64,000 nucleotides of DNA. Source: Actinomycetes bacterium (lineage in GTDB: Bacteria; Actinomycetota; Acidimicrobiia; Acidimicrobiales; Ilumatobacteraceae). Position numbers and translations under genes: made by a program. Under the pieces are notes generated by a model. It did no database searches. It had not been told where the DNA came from and saw only the letters and a program-made list of their open reading frames with translations. The DNA lies in NCBI GenBank assembly GCA_021414085.1, contig JAIOPC010000007.1, forward strand, positions 186,001-250,000. Direction: 5' to 3'. This document shows positions 1-8,916 of this stretch, one piece after another; position 1 is the stretch's first letter; every line of letters starts with the position of its first letter.

Positions 1-836
1 TGCCACCCCATAAGCGCAACATGGGAATGGTCTTCCAGAGCTACAGCTTGTTTCCCAACCTCACCGTGGCGGGCAACGTCGAGTACGGCCTGCGCACACG
101 ACGTATCGCCAAGCCCGAGCGCGACCGACGCGTTGCTGAGGTTCTCGAACTCGTGCAATTGACAGCCCTCGGCGCGCGCTACGCCCACCAACTGTCAGGC
201 GGGCAACAACAACGTGTTGCCCTCGCTCGCGCATTGGCGGTTCGACCGAGCGTCTTGCTGCTTGACGAACCGCTGAGCGCCCTTGATGCCAAAGTGCGGA
301 CAACGCTGCGCGACGAAATACGTCGCATCCAAACCGAAGTGGGCATCACCACCTTGTTCGTCACCCACGACCAAGAAGAAGCCTTGGCGATCAGCGATCG
401 CATTTGCGTGATGTCGCAGGGTCAGATTGAGCAGATCGGTTCCCCGACGGAGGTGTATCGCAAGCCGGCAACAGCATTTGTGGCCCGTTTCGTGGGCACC
501 ATGAACGAGTTACCCGGAGTCGTCAGTGGTGCCAGCGAAGTAACCGTGATGGACAACCGTCTCAGCACACCGGCCGCCAAGGGCCTCGCCAAAGGTTCGT
601 CGGTCAAGCTGCTCGTCCGCCCGGAGGACTTGACGATCGACGCGAACGGGATGCCCGGGTCGGTGACTTCCGTGACCTTTCAGGGTGCCAGCACGCTTGT
701 AGGTGTGCGTCTTGATGTCATCGACCGTTTGGTGAGCATCGATGTCGGTCAGGGCGTCGCCGATTCCTTGACGATTGGTGATCGCATCGGCGTCGGGGTC
801 AACGGATCCCACGCCGTGTGCGAGCCCGAAGAGTGA
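1..836 (+). CDS. ABC transporter ATP-binding protein (5' truncated by window start)
   Basis: The reading frame is open from base 3, so the gene begins before the window and the Walker A loop is missing. From the methionine at base 21 one sees the Q-loop (VFQSYSLFP), the ABC signature LSGGQQQR (residues 58-65), Walker B VLLLDEP (78-84), D-loop SALD and the switch His in VTHDQEEA (117). A C-terminal part of about 100 residues looks like a TOBE regulatory domain. This layout is that of the PotA/FbpC/UgpC-type importers for small solutes such as polyamines, iron or sugars. The substrate cannot be told because the permease and binding protein lie outside. It overlaps the next gene by 19 bases. Confidence 0.9.
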   Translation, partial: PPHKRNMGMVFQSYSLFPNLTVAGNVEYGLRTRRIAKPERDRRVAEVLELVQLTALGARYAHQLSGGQQQRVALARALAVRPSVLLLDEPLSALDAKVRTTLRDEIRRIQTEVGITTLFVTHDQEEALAISDRICVMSQGQIEQIGSPTEVYRKPATAFVARFVGTMNELPGVVSGASEVTVMDNRLSTPAAKGLAKGSSVKLLVRPEDLTIDANGMPGSVTSVTFQGASTLVGVRLDVIDRLVSIDVGQGVADSLTIGDRIGVGVNGSHAVCEPEE

Positions 837-1321
837 GGTTTTCGACCTTCACCCTCGCCGATCAGGCGTGGATGGTGGCGCGAGTCAGCTTCGCTGCCGC
901 CCTCGGTGGGTTGATCGGTTTCGAGCGTCGCAATGCGGGCAAGAGTGCTGGCATCCGGACACACATGTTGGTCGCCGCCGCCTCTGCGCTCGCCGTGGGT
1001 TTGGGTGAACTCGTCCGCATCCAGGCCGGCACCGGCGATCCCACCCGCATGATGCACGCGGTCGTCACCGGAATTGGTTTCATCGGCGGCGGCATGATCT
1101 ATGTGCAGAAGCGAGCTCGCGGGCCGTACGGCCTGACGAGCGCCGCGACCGTTGTGCTGGTCGCTGGCCTCGGCATGGCGGCGGGCGCAGGGGCACCACT
1201 ACTTGCTGCTGCGGGCACGGTGCTGGCGCTCATCACGCTTCGCGGCGTACAGACAGTTGAGGACCGGATTCATTTGCGAACGTCTGGGGAAGACGAGCGA
1301 GACGAGGTTGACGACGACTGA
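818..1321 (+). CDS. MgtC/SapB family membrane protein
   Basis: A 167-residue membrane protein starting at GTG inside the end of the ABC ATPase gene. Conserved MgtC blocks are visible: GLIGFERR (31-38), GIRTHMLVAAASAL (45-58), GIGFIGGGMI (85-94) and GLTSAATVV (105-113), followed by another hydrophobic stretch and a very acidic tail. MgtC proteins sit in the inner membrane; pathogen homologues inhibit the F-ATPase and support growth at low Mg2+, while the role in environmental bacteria is unclear. Only the N-terminal membrane domain is present; no ACT-like C-terminal domain is seen. GTG at 833 is an alternative start. The overlap with the ABC ATPase suggests co-transcription. Confidence 0.85.
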   Translation: MRARRVRFSTFTLADQAWMVARVSFAAALGGLIGFERRNAGKSAGIRTHMLVAAASALAVGLGELVRIQAGTGDPTRMMHAVVTGIGFIGGGMIYVQKRARGPYGLTSAATVVLVAGLGMAAGAGAPLLAAAGTVLALITLRGVQTVEDRIHLRTSGEDERDEVDDD

Positions 1322-1347
1322 CCTCGTCGCCGACACTGGGACACCGC

Positions 1348-2751
1348 ATGCTCACCAATCCGACTCAGCAACACGCCCGCCGCTCGCTGGGCACTATCAC
1401 CGAGGCGGCGCGTGCGGTTGACGTGATTCACGAGACCGATGTACTAGTCGTCGGGTCTGGCCCCGCCGGGTTGTCCGCCGCACTCGCCGCCGCCCGTGCT
1501 GGCGTCGACGTCACGATGGTCGAGCGCTACGGCTGCTTCGGCGGCAACATCACCGCCGTCGGCGTTGAGGGCATGGCCTGGTACCGCCACGAGCAGACGG
1601 TCGAAGCCAATGGCATCGGCCGCGAGTTCGAGACACGCGCATTCGAAATGGGTGCCGCCGTGCAGGAGAGCCAGTCGCAGTCCTACGAGCTGGATGCCGA
1701 AGGATTCAAGGTCGTCGCCGATCGCATGGTTGAAGAGTCCGGCATGCGCGCGATGCTGCACCGCACCTTCGTCGCCCCGATCATGGACGGCGACGCAGTT
1801 GTGGGCATCATCACCGAGTCGAAGGCTGGTCGGGAGGCGATCCGCGCCCGGCGAGTGATCGATGCATCGGGCGATGCCGATGTCGCGTTTCGCGCTGGCG
1901 CTCCGACGCATCACACCCCTCGGGAACAGATGATGGCCGCTTCGGTCATGTTCCATATCTCTGGTGTCGACAAGCACGCCTTCATCGAGGGCATCAAGGC
2001 CGACCCGCAGACCTACAAGGATTGGGCCGGCGGCGGTGAGTGGAACATCGAGACCGGGGGCAAGGAGGACGACATGTTCTCGCCGTTCTTGCGCAAGCCC
2101 TTTCAGCAAGCCATCGACGACGGCCTGATCCCCGCACACCTCAGCACGCTTGCCGGAACCTGGGGCGCAGTCCACGACACCGGTGAGCTGACCTACATGA
2201 ACCTGGTGCACCTCGCCAACATCGACGGCACCGACCCCGACGATCTCACTCGCGGCGAAATCGAGGGTCGACGCCAAGCGATGTACGCGCTGGACGCGCT
2301 GCGCGCCTACACGGCGGGCTGCACTGGCGCACGGCTACGTAACTTCGGAATGACGCTTGGTATTCGCGACACACGCAAGATCGACGCGCAGTACAACATG
2401 ACCGAACACGACGTGCGCGAGCAGGCGCGCTTCGATGACTCGATCGGCATTTACCCCGAGTTCATCGACGGCTACGGCATTCTCATTCTGCCGACCACCG
2501 GTCGCTACTTCCAGCTCCCCTACCGCAACCTGCTACCGAAGGGCGTGCGTAACCTGCTCGTCGCCGGCCGTAGTTCAGGTGGCGATCGCGTGTCACACGC
2601 TGCAACGCGCAATATGTCGTGTTGCGCAGTGTTGGGTCAGGGTGCCGGTATTGCGGCGGCTCGGTCGATTCACGATGGCAGCGAGTTGGCCGACGTCGAC
2701 ATCGCCGCGGTGCAGAAGGAACTCGACCGCCAGGGCGTTCGCTTCAGCTAG
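1348..2751 (+). CDS. FAD-dependent oxidoreductase (FAD_oxidored family)
   Basis: A 467-residue flavoprotein. The ADP-binding beta-alpha-beta fold is at residues 31-60 with the dinucleotide motif GSGPAG (36-41) and terminal acidic residue in VER. It is followed by the CFGGN segment (63-67) typical of the FAD_oxidored (PF12831) family. Near the C-terminus AGRSSGGDRVSHAATRNM and LGQGAGIAAA form the second FAD-contact region. Substrate is not predictable; family members oxidise various organic acids or act in polyketide and sugar metabolism. It converges on the pdxA-like gene with only four bases between the stops, and may share a catabolic theme with it. Confidence 0.85.
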   Translation: MLTNPTQQHARRSLGTITEAARAVDVIHETDVLVVGSGPAGLSAALAAARAGVDVTMVERYGCFGGNITAVGVEGMAWYRHEQTVEANGIGREFETRAFEMGAAVQESQSQSYELDAEGFKVVADRMVEESGMRAMLHRTFVAPIMDGDAVVGIITESKAGREAIRARRVIDASGDADVAFRAGAPTHHTPREQMMAASVMFHISGVDKHAFIEGIKADPQTYKDWAGGGEWNIETGGKEDDMFSPFLRKPFQQAIDDGLIPAHLSTLAGTWGAVHDTGELTYMNLVHLANIDGTDPDDLTRGEIEGRRQAMYALDALRAYTAGCTGARLRNFGMTLGIRDTRKIDAQYNMTEHDVREQARFDDSIGIYPEFIDGYGILILPTTGRYFQLPYRNLLPKGVRNLLVAGRSSGGDRVSHAATRNMSCCAVLGQGAGIAAARSIHDGSELADVDIAAVQKELDRQGVRFS

Positions 2752-2755
2752 GCCG

Positions 2756-3703
2756 TCACGAGGCCAGCTTGCGTGCGTAAGCGACAGCATGCTGCACCGA
2801 GTCGGTGAATGCCTGGCCGGTCCACGCGATATCGAACGCGGTCCCGTGATCGACTGATGTGCGCACAATCGGCAGCCCGAGCGTGACGTTGACCGCACTA
2901 TCGAATGCCAGCAGCTTCATTGGGGCGTGACCCTGATCGTGGTACATACACACGATCGCGTCGTGGCGGTCGCGATAGACCGCTTGGTGGAACACAGTGT
3001 CAGCAGGGTGCGGACCAGTGGCGTCGACACCCTCTGCTACCGCAGCTTCGATGGCTGGCGCGATGTGTTCGATGTCTTCGTCACCGAATAGGCCGTGCTC
3101 GCCGGCATGCGGGTTGAGTCCGCACACTGCGATCCGCGGTCGCTCAAGAAATCGACACAGCACATCGTTGGTGAGGTGAATGACATCAAGCACACGATCG
3201 GCGCGCACCCGTCGTATCGCCTCGCTGAGGGAACAATGAGTGCTGACGTGAGTGACGGCGAGCGGACCGTTGGTCAGCATCATCGTCACTTTCGTCGCAC
3301 CGCAAAGGGCGGCGATGAACTCGGTGTGGCCGACGAAGCCTGGATCGGTGAGCTGAGTCGCTTCCTTGTTCATCGGCATAGTGACAACACCGGCGACCGT
3401 GCCACTCAGCGCGTCGTGGGTTGCGCGCTCGACATACGCGCGGGCCGCAGCACCGCTGGCAGCATCGAGCACGCCCGGTCGGTGATCACTCGCCTTCAAC
3501 AATCCAACGTCAACGATCGGCAGTCGATCCCAGTTGATGGTCAGGTTCAGCAGCTCCGCGCCGTGGTGCAGAATCGCTTCGTCCCCGTACACGACGACGC
3601 CTTCCCCGAGTTCGCCGGCTGCGAACGAGCGCAGCACGATTTCCGGTCCAACGCCAGATGCATCGCCCATTGTGATTGCCAGAGGCCGATCCACGTCACC
3701 CAT
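2756..3703 (-). CDS. PdxA-family 4-phosphohydroxy-acid dehydrogenase (PdxA/PdxA2)
   Basis: A 315-residue member of the PdxA family, NAD-dependent and metal-dependent oxidative decarboxylases. Likely metal-binding histidines are H156 (VSTHCS), H199 (NPHAGEHG) and H255 (YHDQGH), at spacing like that of E. coli PdxA; the closing motif RTSVDHGTAFDIA (281-293) is intact. I chose ATG at 3703, which gives an 8-base overlap with the DUF1537 gene upstream; an open extension to 3742 lacks family similarity. The PdxA-DUF1537 pairing is known from D-threonate, L-threonate and D-erythronate catabolism, where the enzyme (PdxA2) oxidises the 4-phosphate made by the kinase. That role is therefore more likely than vitamin B6 synthesis, but it is inferred from context. 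Confidence 0.88.
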   Translation of the reverse strand: MGDVDRPLAITMGDASGVGPEIVLRSFAAGELGEGVVVYGDEAILHHGAELLNLTINWDRLPIVDVGLLKASDHRPGVLDAASGAAARAYVERATHDALSGTVAGVVTMPMNKEATQLTDPGFVGHTEFIAALCGATKVTMMLTNGPLAVTHVSTHCSLSEAIRRVRADRVLDVIHLTNDVLCRFLERPRIAVCGLNPHAGEHGLFGDEDIEHIAPAIEAAVAEGVDATGPHPADTVFHQAVYRDRHDAIVCMYHDQGHAPMKLLAFDSAVNVTLGLPIVRTSVDHGTAFDIAWTGQAFTDSVQHAVAYARKLAS

Positions 3704-4685
3704 TCTCGCCACCAAGCAGGTCGACCAGAGCATTTGGCCCACCGAAGCCGCCAGCCTTCGTAATCACCAGCGGTCCGTCGCGTTGTGGGCGGATGAACGG
3801 CATGCCAGCGGCAGCGAAGCCATCGATCAGACGCAGCGTGTCCCCAAGCAACGCGGCCACCGTGTCGCCGCCGATGATCACCACCGTTCGCGATTGCTCC
3901 ATGAGTGGGCGTGCGCGAACGGTCAGGGCCTCAACGGCTCTCGCGTGCAAGTCTCCATCAGGCACGTCGGTCGCGACAACCTCGACATCAGGTCGGGCGG
4001 CGCGCAGCCGATTGAGTTGATCATGAGCAACCGGGTTCGCGCTGCCACATACAACCAGCACAGGTCCGGCGATCGCCGCGGGGCTGGCCGATGTGGAGGC
4101 TCGATGACTCGCCGCGAAAACGGCACCCAGCGGGCCAGCCGGGCCAGCGATGAGCACATCGTGACCAGCGAGCACCTGCGCAGCAACGTGCATCGCCTCA
4201 GTGTCTGGAATGTCGCAAATCGCGATTGCGGCGTCGCCTTCGAGCCATCTGTGCACTGCCGCAGCGTCGGCGAGTGAGTCAGCATCGGCAAGGTGCTCAA
4301 GCACATTGCCAACGGCGACACCGTTGACGAGCACAACTCCCCCGACGCAGGTTCGCCCCAGCTCCGGCCATCCGGGCAATACGACCACGCGCCGACGAGT
4401 CGCGCGTTGACGCGAGCGCAATTCCGCTGCCCAATTGCCGCGCAACGTCGAGTCCATCTTGTGCGCTACCCATGTCGACGGCGTGGCGTCAATCGCAGCT
4501 GCGACGCGCGCCGCCTCAGTCGCCACCAATGCGCGTGACCCGAGATCGACAACTCCCGATCCATCGGGTGCCGCACCAACCGTCACCGTCACCGGGCCAA
4601 CAACCTGTGCAAACAACGCGGCGACCTCAAACGCGCCGGTGCGATCGTCGGCAGCGACCAGCCATTCCCTTACTCCGTCGCCCAC
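3696..4685 (-). CDS. Four-carbon acid sugar kinase family protein (DUF1537)
   Basis: About 329 residues from a GTG start at 4685. Family signatures are AADDRTGA near the N-terminus (canonical ADDxTGA), KMDSTLRGN around residue 76, IGGDT in the nucleotide-binding half, and KAGGFG near the C-terminus. These proteins phosphorylate C4 sugar acids (threonate, erythronate) for a following PdxA2 dehydrogenase, and the pdxA-like gene overlaps this one by 8 bases. An ATG at 4736 is in frame but lies inside a palindromic repeat cluster, and an AAGG run sits about 9 bases before the GTG, so I prefer 4685. It is shorter than most family members (about 420 residues). Confidence 0.85.
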   Translation of the reverse strand: MGDGVREWLVAADDRTGAFEVAALFAQVVGPVTVTVGAAPDGSGVVDLGSRALVATEAARVAAAIDATPSTWVAHKMDSTLRGNWAAELRSRQRATRRRVVVLPGWPELGRTCVGGVVLVNGVAVGNVLEHLADADSLADAAAVHRWLEGDAAIAICDIPDTEAMHVAAQVLAGHDVLIAGPAGPLGAVFAASHRASTSASPAAIAGPVLVVCGSANPVAHDQLNRLRAARPDVEVVATDVPDGDLHARAVEALTVRARPLMEQSRTVVIIGGDTVAALLGDTLRLIDGFAAAGMPFIRPQRDGPLVITKAGGFGGPNALVDLLGGENG

Positions 4686-4699
4686 CGACGGGACCTTAT

Positions 4700-4791
4700 C
4701 CGCGCCCACGGGCGCGAAATCGGGCGCTCGTGACACCGAACCGCTCCCGTGGGCGCGAAAGCGGGCGCTACTGGCACCAAATCGCGCCCAA
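4700..4791. repeat. Cluster of GC-rich palindromic repeat units
   Basis: The gap between the DUF1537 gene and the acyl-CoA ligase gene holds an imperfect tandem repeat of period 41. GGGCGCGAAATCGGGCGCT at 4710-4728 recurs as GGGCGCGAAAGCGGGCGCT at 4751-4769, each followed by a related ...GACACC/GGCACC. CGCGCCC at 4701-4707 and GGGCGCG at 4710-4716 form a perfect 7-base inverted repeat with a 2-base loop, and another CGCGCCCAA is at 4783-4791. The units resemble the arms of the repeats at 61.46 and 62.54 kb, so this may be one dispersed REP-like family. Function is unknown. Confidence 0.6.
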
Positions 4792-4807
4792 CCAAGTTCG
4801 AGTTAGG

Positions 4808-6367
4808 TCAGTTGACCTTGCGCTCGTGGCCTTCCCAATATGGCGCCCGCAGGTCCTTCTTCAATACCTTCATCGCACCCGACAAGGGCAACGGCTCGGC
4901 TCGGAACTCGATGCTCTTGGGCAGCTTGTAGCCAGCGATCCATTCGCGACAGTGAGCGATGATCTCCTCCTGCGTGGCGGTGGCGCCTTCCTTCAGGACC
5001 ACAATCGCCAGCACAGCCTCACCCCATTGTTCGCTGGGGATACCGATGACAGCTACCTGCAGCACGGCCGGGTGCAAGGCAACGGCGTTTTCAACCTCGG
5101 TTGAATACACGTTCTCGCCACCGGTGACGATCATGTCCTTGACCCGATCAACGAGATAGAGGTAACCGTCGGCATCCAGGTATCCCGCGTCGCCGGTGTG
5201 GTACCAGCCGTCGCGGAACACCTCGGCAGTGGCCTCTGGTTTGTTCCAATACTCGATCATGAAGTTGCCCGCACGCGCGCACACCTCGCCCGGCTCGCCA
5301 GGCGGCAACATGTTGCCTTCCTCGTCCTGAATCGACAGCACAACACCCGGCAACGGTCGACCCGCGGCACGCAGGTACTTGCCGCCAGCGCGATGCTCGT
5401 CGGGGCCGAGGAAAGCGAGCACGCTGGAGCTCTCGGTCATGCCGTAGCCCTGCCAGATGTCGGTGTCGGGATATAGCGCGAGCAACTTCTCGAGCAGTGC
5501 TTGCGGCATCGGTGACGCGCCGTACACGAGGTCGGTAAAGCTCCCCAGCCCCTCCGGCGTGAAGTCGGGGTGCGCCATCGTCATACCGATCATCGTCGGC
5601 ACCATCACCGTTGTGGTCGGCTGATACGCCTTCACCACTTTCATCACCGCCGCCGGGTCGAACAGCGGCAGAATCACCGTGTGCGCACCCTGCGCCGGGC
5701 CGCCCAGCACCGCGAACATCGACGCCGCGTGGAACATCGGAGTCTGGATCAGGTTGGTCGAGTTGCGATCGAATTGCAGGCGCATCATCACGTGGTAGGC
5801 GTTCAGTAGTTCGGCGCGCTGATCGAGCAGCACTCCCTTCGGTAGCCCGGTAGTGCCGCCGGTGTACATCAGCACGACTGGATCGGTTTCTTCGCCCTCA
5901 TCTGGAATCACCGGCTTAGCTGCGGCAAGCAGGTCGGCGTGATTCACCGTGTGCGGCACATCGCCCGCGCCGATCAGCACCACGTGCTCTAACCCAGCCT
6001 CCTCTTTCACCGAGTCGATCAGCTTGGCGAAAAACGCATCGACAAAGCAGACTTTGGTTCCCGAGTCGCGCAGGACATACGCCAACTCCTTCGGTGCGAA
6101 GCGAAGGTTCAGTGGGTTGACCACACCGCCACCGAGGAACGCCGCGTGATACAGCTCTAGGTACTCCAGCGAGTTCAGCGTCATGATCGCGAATCGGTCG
6201 CTACGGCCAACCCCGAGGCTTTGCAGCGCGCCAATCGTGCGCCCGACGCGATCAAGGTGCTCGGCGAATGTCGTGGTGACACCGGTGCCCGAGTTAGTGG
6301 CGCAGGGTCGATCGGCATTTTGAGCCACGGCCGGCAACAACATGCGGTGATAGATGAGTTCCTTCAT
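4808..6367 (-). CDS. Long-chain acyl-CoA ligase (AMP-binding enzyme)
   Basis: A full-length 519-residue ANL-superfamily adenylating enzyme. The phosphate-binding loop TGGTTGLPKG is at 169-178, the A5 motif YGMTES at 308-313, HTGD at 390-393, the hinge and A8 motif DRVKDMIVTGGENV at 407-420, and the catalytic lysine K500 sits in a slightly unusual A10 motif (PLSGAMKVLKKDL rather than the common TGKxxRxxL). It would activate a carboxylic acid, most likely a fatty or aryl acid, to its CoA thioester in the cytoplasm. The exact substrate cannot be read from sequence. It is transcribed towards the DUF1537 gene and divergently from the next gene. Confidence 0.92.
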   Translation of the reverse strand: MKELIYHRMLLPAVAQNADRPCATNSGTGVTTTFAEHLDRVGRTIGALQSLGVGRSDRFAIMTLNSLEYLELYHAAFLGGGVVNPLNLRFAPKELAYVLRDSGTKVCFVDAFFAKLIDSVKEEAGLEHVVLIGAGDVPHTVNHADLLAAAKPVIPDEGEETDPVVLMYTGGTTGLPKGVLLDQRAELLNAYHVMMRLQFDRNSTNLIQTPMFHAASMFAVLGGPAQGAHTVILPLFDPAAVMKVVKAYQPTTTVMVPTMIGMTMAHPDFTPEGLGSFTDLVYGASPMPQALLEKLLALYPDTDIWQGYGMTESSSVLAFLGPDEHRAGGKYLRAAGRPLPGVVLSIQDEEGNMLPPGEPGEVCARAGNFMIEYWNKPEATAEVFRDGWYHTGDAGYLDADGYLYLVDRVKDMIVTGGENVYSTEVENAVALHPAVLQVAVIGIPSEQWGEAVLAIVVLKEGATATQEEIIAHCREWIAGYKLPKSIEFRAEPLPLSGAMKVLKKDLRAPYWEGHERKVN

Positions 6368-6444
6368 CCCGCCACCCTATTCCAAAGTCGTAGACGGGTC
6401 AGCCGGGCGGCGCCCAACTCAGCTTCATGGTTCAATGGGGCGCT

Positions 6445-8916
6445 ATGAGTCAGCCCCTACCGGCACGAGCACGCGTCGTCATCATCGGCGGCGGTGTGAT
6501 CGGAGCGTCGATTGCATATCACCTCGGCCATTTGGGCTGGACCGACACCGTGCTCGTCGAGCGCGACCAACTCACCTCCGGTACCACGTGGCACGCAGCC
6601 GGCCTGATGGAAACGCTGGGCTCGATGTCGGCAACCTCCACCGAGCTGCGGATGTACACGCGCGACCTCTACGCACGACTGGAAGCCGAGACTGGCCTGG
6701 CCACCGGTTTCGTTGCCAACGGCTTCATCGAGCTTGCAACCGATCGTGGGCGGCTGGAGGAGTTTCGGCGGACGGCCGCATTCAACCGCTATTGCGGCGT
6801 CGACGTGCACGAGATCTCCCCGAGGGAGGTCGCGGATCTGTTTCCGTTGGCCCGCACCGACGACTTGCTTGCGGGCTTCTACGTCGCCGAGGACGGGCGG
6901 GTCAATCCGGTCGACGTCACGATGTCGATGGCTCGCGGTGCGCGCCAACTTGGTGTCACCATTGTTCAAGGCGTCAGCGCAACGGGTGTCGAGCTGCGCG
7001 ACGGTGCCGTGCACGCGGTCGTCACCGACAGCGGCACGATCGAGTGCGAATACGTAGTCAACGCTGCCGGCATGTGGGCCCGCCAGCTGGGCGCGTTGTC
7101 CGGCGTGTCGATTCCACTCCAAGCTGCCGAGCACTACTACCTGATCACCGAGCACATGGACGGCATCGAGGCGTCGTGGCCAGTGATCGAAGACCCTGCC
7201 AACTTCGGTTACTACCGCGAAGAGGTTGGCGGCTTGATGATCGGGTTGTTCGAGACAGTTTGCGCACCGTGGAAGGTCGAAGGCATTCCGCACGACACGT
7301 CGTTCACGACGTTGCAGCCCGACTGGGATCGCATGGGTCCGTATGTGGAAGCGGCGATGAGCCGCGTGCCGAAATCACTGGAGACGGGTATCCGCACGTT
7401 CTTTTGTGGGCCGGAGAGTTTCACGCCCGATCTGAGCCCGATAGTTGGCCCGGCGCCGGAAGTGCGTAACTACTTCATCGCCGCCGGATTGAACTCGGTC
7501 GGCATCCTCACCGGCGGCGGCATCGGTCGCCTGGTTGCACACTGGATCGTCGACGACGACCCGGGCGTGGATGTCACCGGCATGCACCCGGCCCGCTTGC
7601 ACCCGTACCAGGCGAACCCGGACTACCGGCGCACGCGCACCGTCGAGTCGTTGGGCATGGTGTACCAAACACACTTCCCCGACCGCTCGTTGCAAACCGC
7701 GCGCAACGCAAAAATTTCGCCGTTGCACCATCGGTTGGCCGAACAGGGCGCGCACTTCAAGGATGTCAGTGGTTGGGAAGGTGCCGACTGGTATGCCGGG
7801 CGCGGCGATGTCGCCGATCCTGGCCCGCTCTCGTGGGAGCGACCGATCTTTTGGAAGCAGTGGGAGCAAGAACACAAGGCATGCCGCGAAGGCGTGATCT
7901 TGATGGACATGAGCTTCATGTCGAAGTTCCGGGTGCAAGGCCGCGACGCTGGCCGACTACTCGACTCGCTGTCGGGCAACTCTGTCAACGGTGCGGTTGG
8001 AGAAATCACTTACACGCAATGGCTGAACGAGCGCGGCACGCTGGAAGCCGACCTCACGGTCACCAAACTTCCTTCATCATCTCCGGCGGGCGACGATTTC
8101 TTCGTCGTCGCCACCGACACGGCGCATCGCCACGTGGAATCGCAGATGCGGCGGCATTTCGGCGACGCGCACGCAATCGTCACCGATGTCACCGGCGGCT
8201 ATGCGCAGATCAACGTGCAAGGCCCGCGGTCGCGCGAACTGCTGCAGTCGCTCACGACGGTCGACGTGTCCAACGAAGCCTTTCCGTTCCGAGCCGCACG
8301 CGAGATCGACATCGGATTCGCGCGGGTGTTGTGCATTCGCATCACCTATCTCGGCGAGTTGGGCTACGAGTTGTATGTGGCGAGCGAGCAAGCGGTGCAC
8401 GTGTACGACCGGTTGACCGAAGCTGGCGCCGCGCTCGATCTGCGCCACGCTGGGTTGAAGGCCTTGGCGAGTTTGCGCATGGAGAAGGGCTACCGCGACT
8501 ACGGCCACGACATCGACAACACCGACGGCCCGCTGGAAGCCGGCTTTGGGTTTGCAATGGCGCTCGACAAACCGGGCGGCTTCATCGGGCGCGACGCCGT
8601 TGTCGCGCACAAGGCCGCTGGAGCGTTGACCGAGCGATTGGTGCAGGTGCTCGTGCTCGACCCGGAACCGCTGATGTTCCATGCCGAGGTCGTGCGCCGC
8701 GATGGCACGGCAGTCGGATACCTACGGGCGGCGTCGTACGGCCACACGCTTGGTGGGGCGGTTGGCCTCGCGATGGTGAAGAACGATGGCGCACCGGTGA
8801 CTGCCGACTGGCTGGCGTCGGGCACGTGGACGGTCGAGATCGCTGATCGGCACTACCCGGCGCGTGTTTCGTTGCGTCCGTTGTACGACCCGAGCAACGC
8901 CCGCATCAAAATGTAG
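6445..8916 (+). CDS. Dimethylglycine/sarcosine dehydrogenase-like flavoprotein (DAO-GcvT fusion)
   Basis: An 823-residue two-part enzyme. The N-terminal half is a D-amino-acid-oxidase-type FAD domain with GGGVIG (15-20) and TWHAAG, whose His (H50) corresponds to the one that covalently holds FAD in dimethylglycine and sarcosine dehydrogenases. The C-terminal half is a GcvT aminomethyltransferase fold, roughly residues 430-815, which in relatives passes the formaldehyde-level carbon to tetrahydrofolate. The likely role is oxidative N-demethylation of glycine derivatives (betaine breakdown) or a related amine. ATG at 6445 has a GGGG run seven bases upstream; an ATG at 6427 is also possible. Its stop abuts the stop of the convergent lipoprotein gene. 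Confidence 0.88.
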   Translation: MSQPLPARARVVIIGGGVIGASIAYHLGHLGWTDTVLVERDQLTSGTTWHAAGLMETLGSMSATSTELRMYTRDLYARLEAETGLATGFVANGFIELATDRGRLEEFRRTAAFNRYCGVDVHEISPREVADLFPLARTDDLLAGFYVAEDGRVNPVDVTMSMARGARQLGVTIVQGVSATGVELRDGAVHAVVTDSGTIECEYVVNAAGMWARQLGALSGVSIPLQAAEHYYLITEHMDGIEASWPVIEDPANFGYYREEVGGLMIGLFETVCAPWKVEGIPHDTSFTTLQPDWDRMGPYVEAAMSRVPKSLETGIRTFFCGPESFTPDLSPIVGPAPEVRNYFIAAGLNSVGILTGGGIGRLVAHWIVDDDPGVDVTGMHPARLHPYQANPDYRRTRTVESLGMVYQTHFPDRSLQTARNAKISPLHHRLAEQGAHFKDVSGWEGADWYAGRGDVADPGPLSWERPIFWKQWEQEHKACREGVILMDMSFMSKFRVQGRDAGRLLDSLSGNSVNGAVGEITYTQWLNERGTLEADLTVTKLPSSSPAGDDFFVVATDTAHRHVESQMRRHFGDAHAIVTDVTGGYAQINVQGPRSRELLQSLTTVDVSNEAFPFRAAREIDIGFARVLCIRITYLGELGYELYVASEQAVHVYDRLTEAGAALDLRHAGLKALASLRMEKGYRDYGHDIDNTDGPLEAGFGFAMALDKPGGFIGRDAVVAHKAAGALTERLVQVLVLDPEPLMFHAEVVRRDGTAVGYLRAASYGHTLGGAVGLAMVKNDGAPVTADWLASGTWTVEIADRHYPARVSLRPLYDPSNARIKM

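Noticed and set aside
1444-2277. A 277-codon open frame on the minus strand inside the FAD oxidoreductase gene
   Set aside because: It mirrors the codon pattern of the plus-strand gene, has no recognisable domain, and the plus-strand protein is clearly conserved. It is a shadow typical of high-GC DNA.
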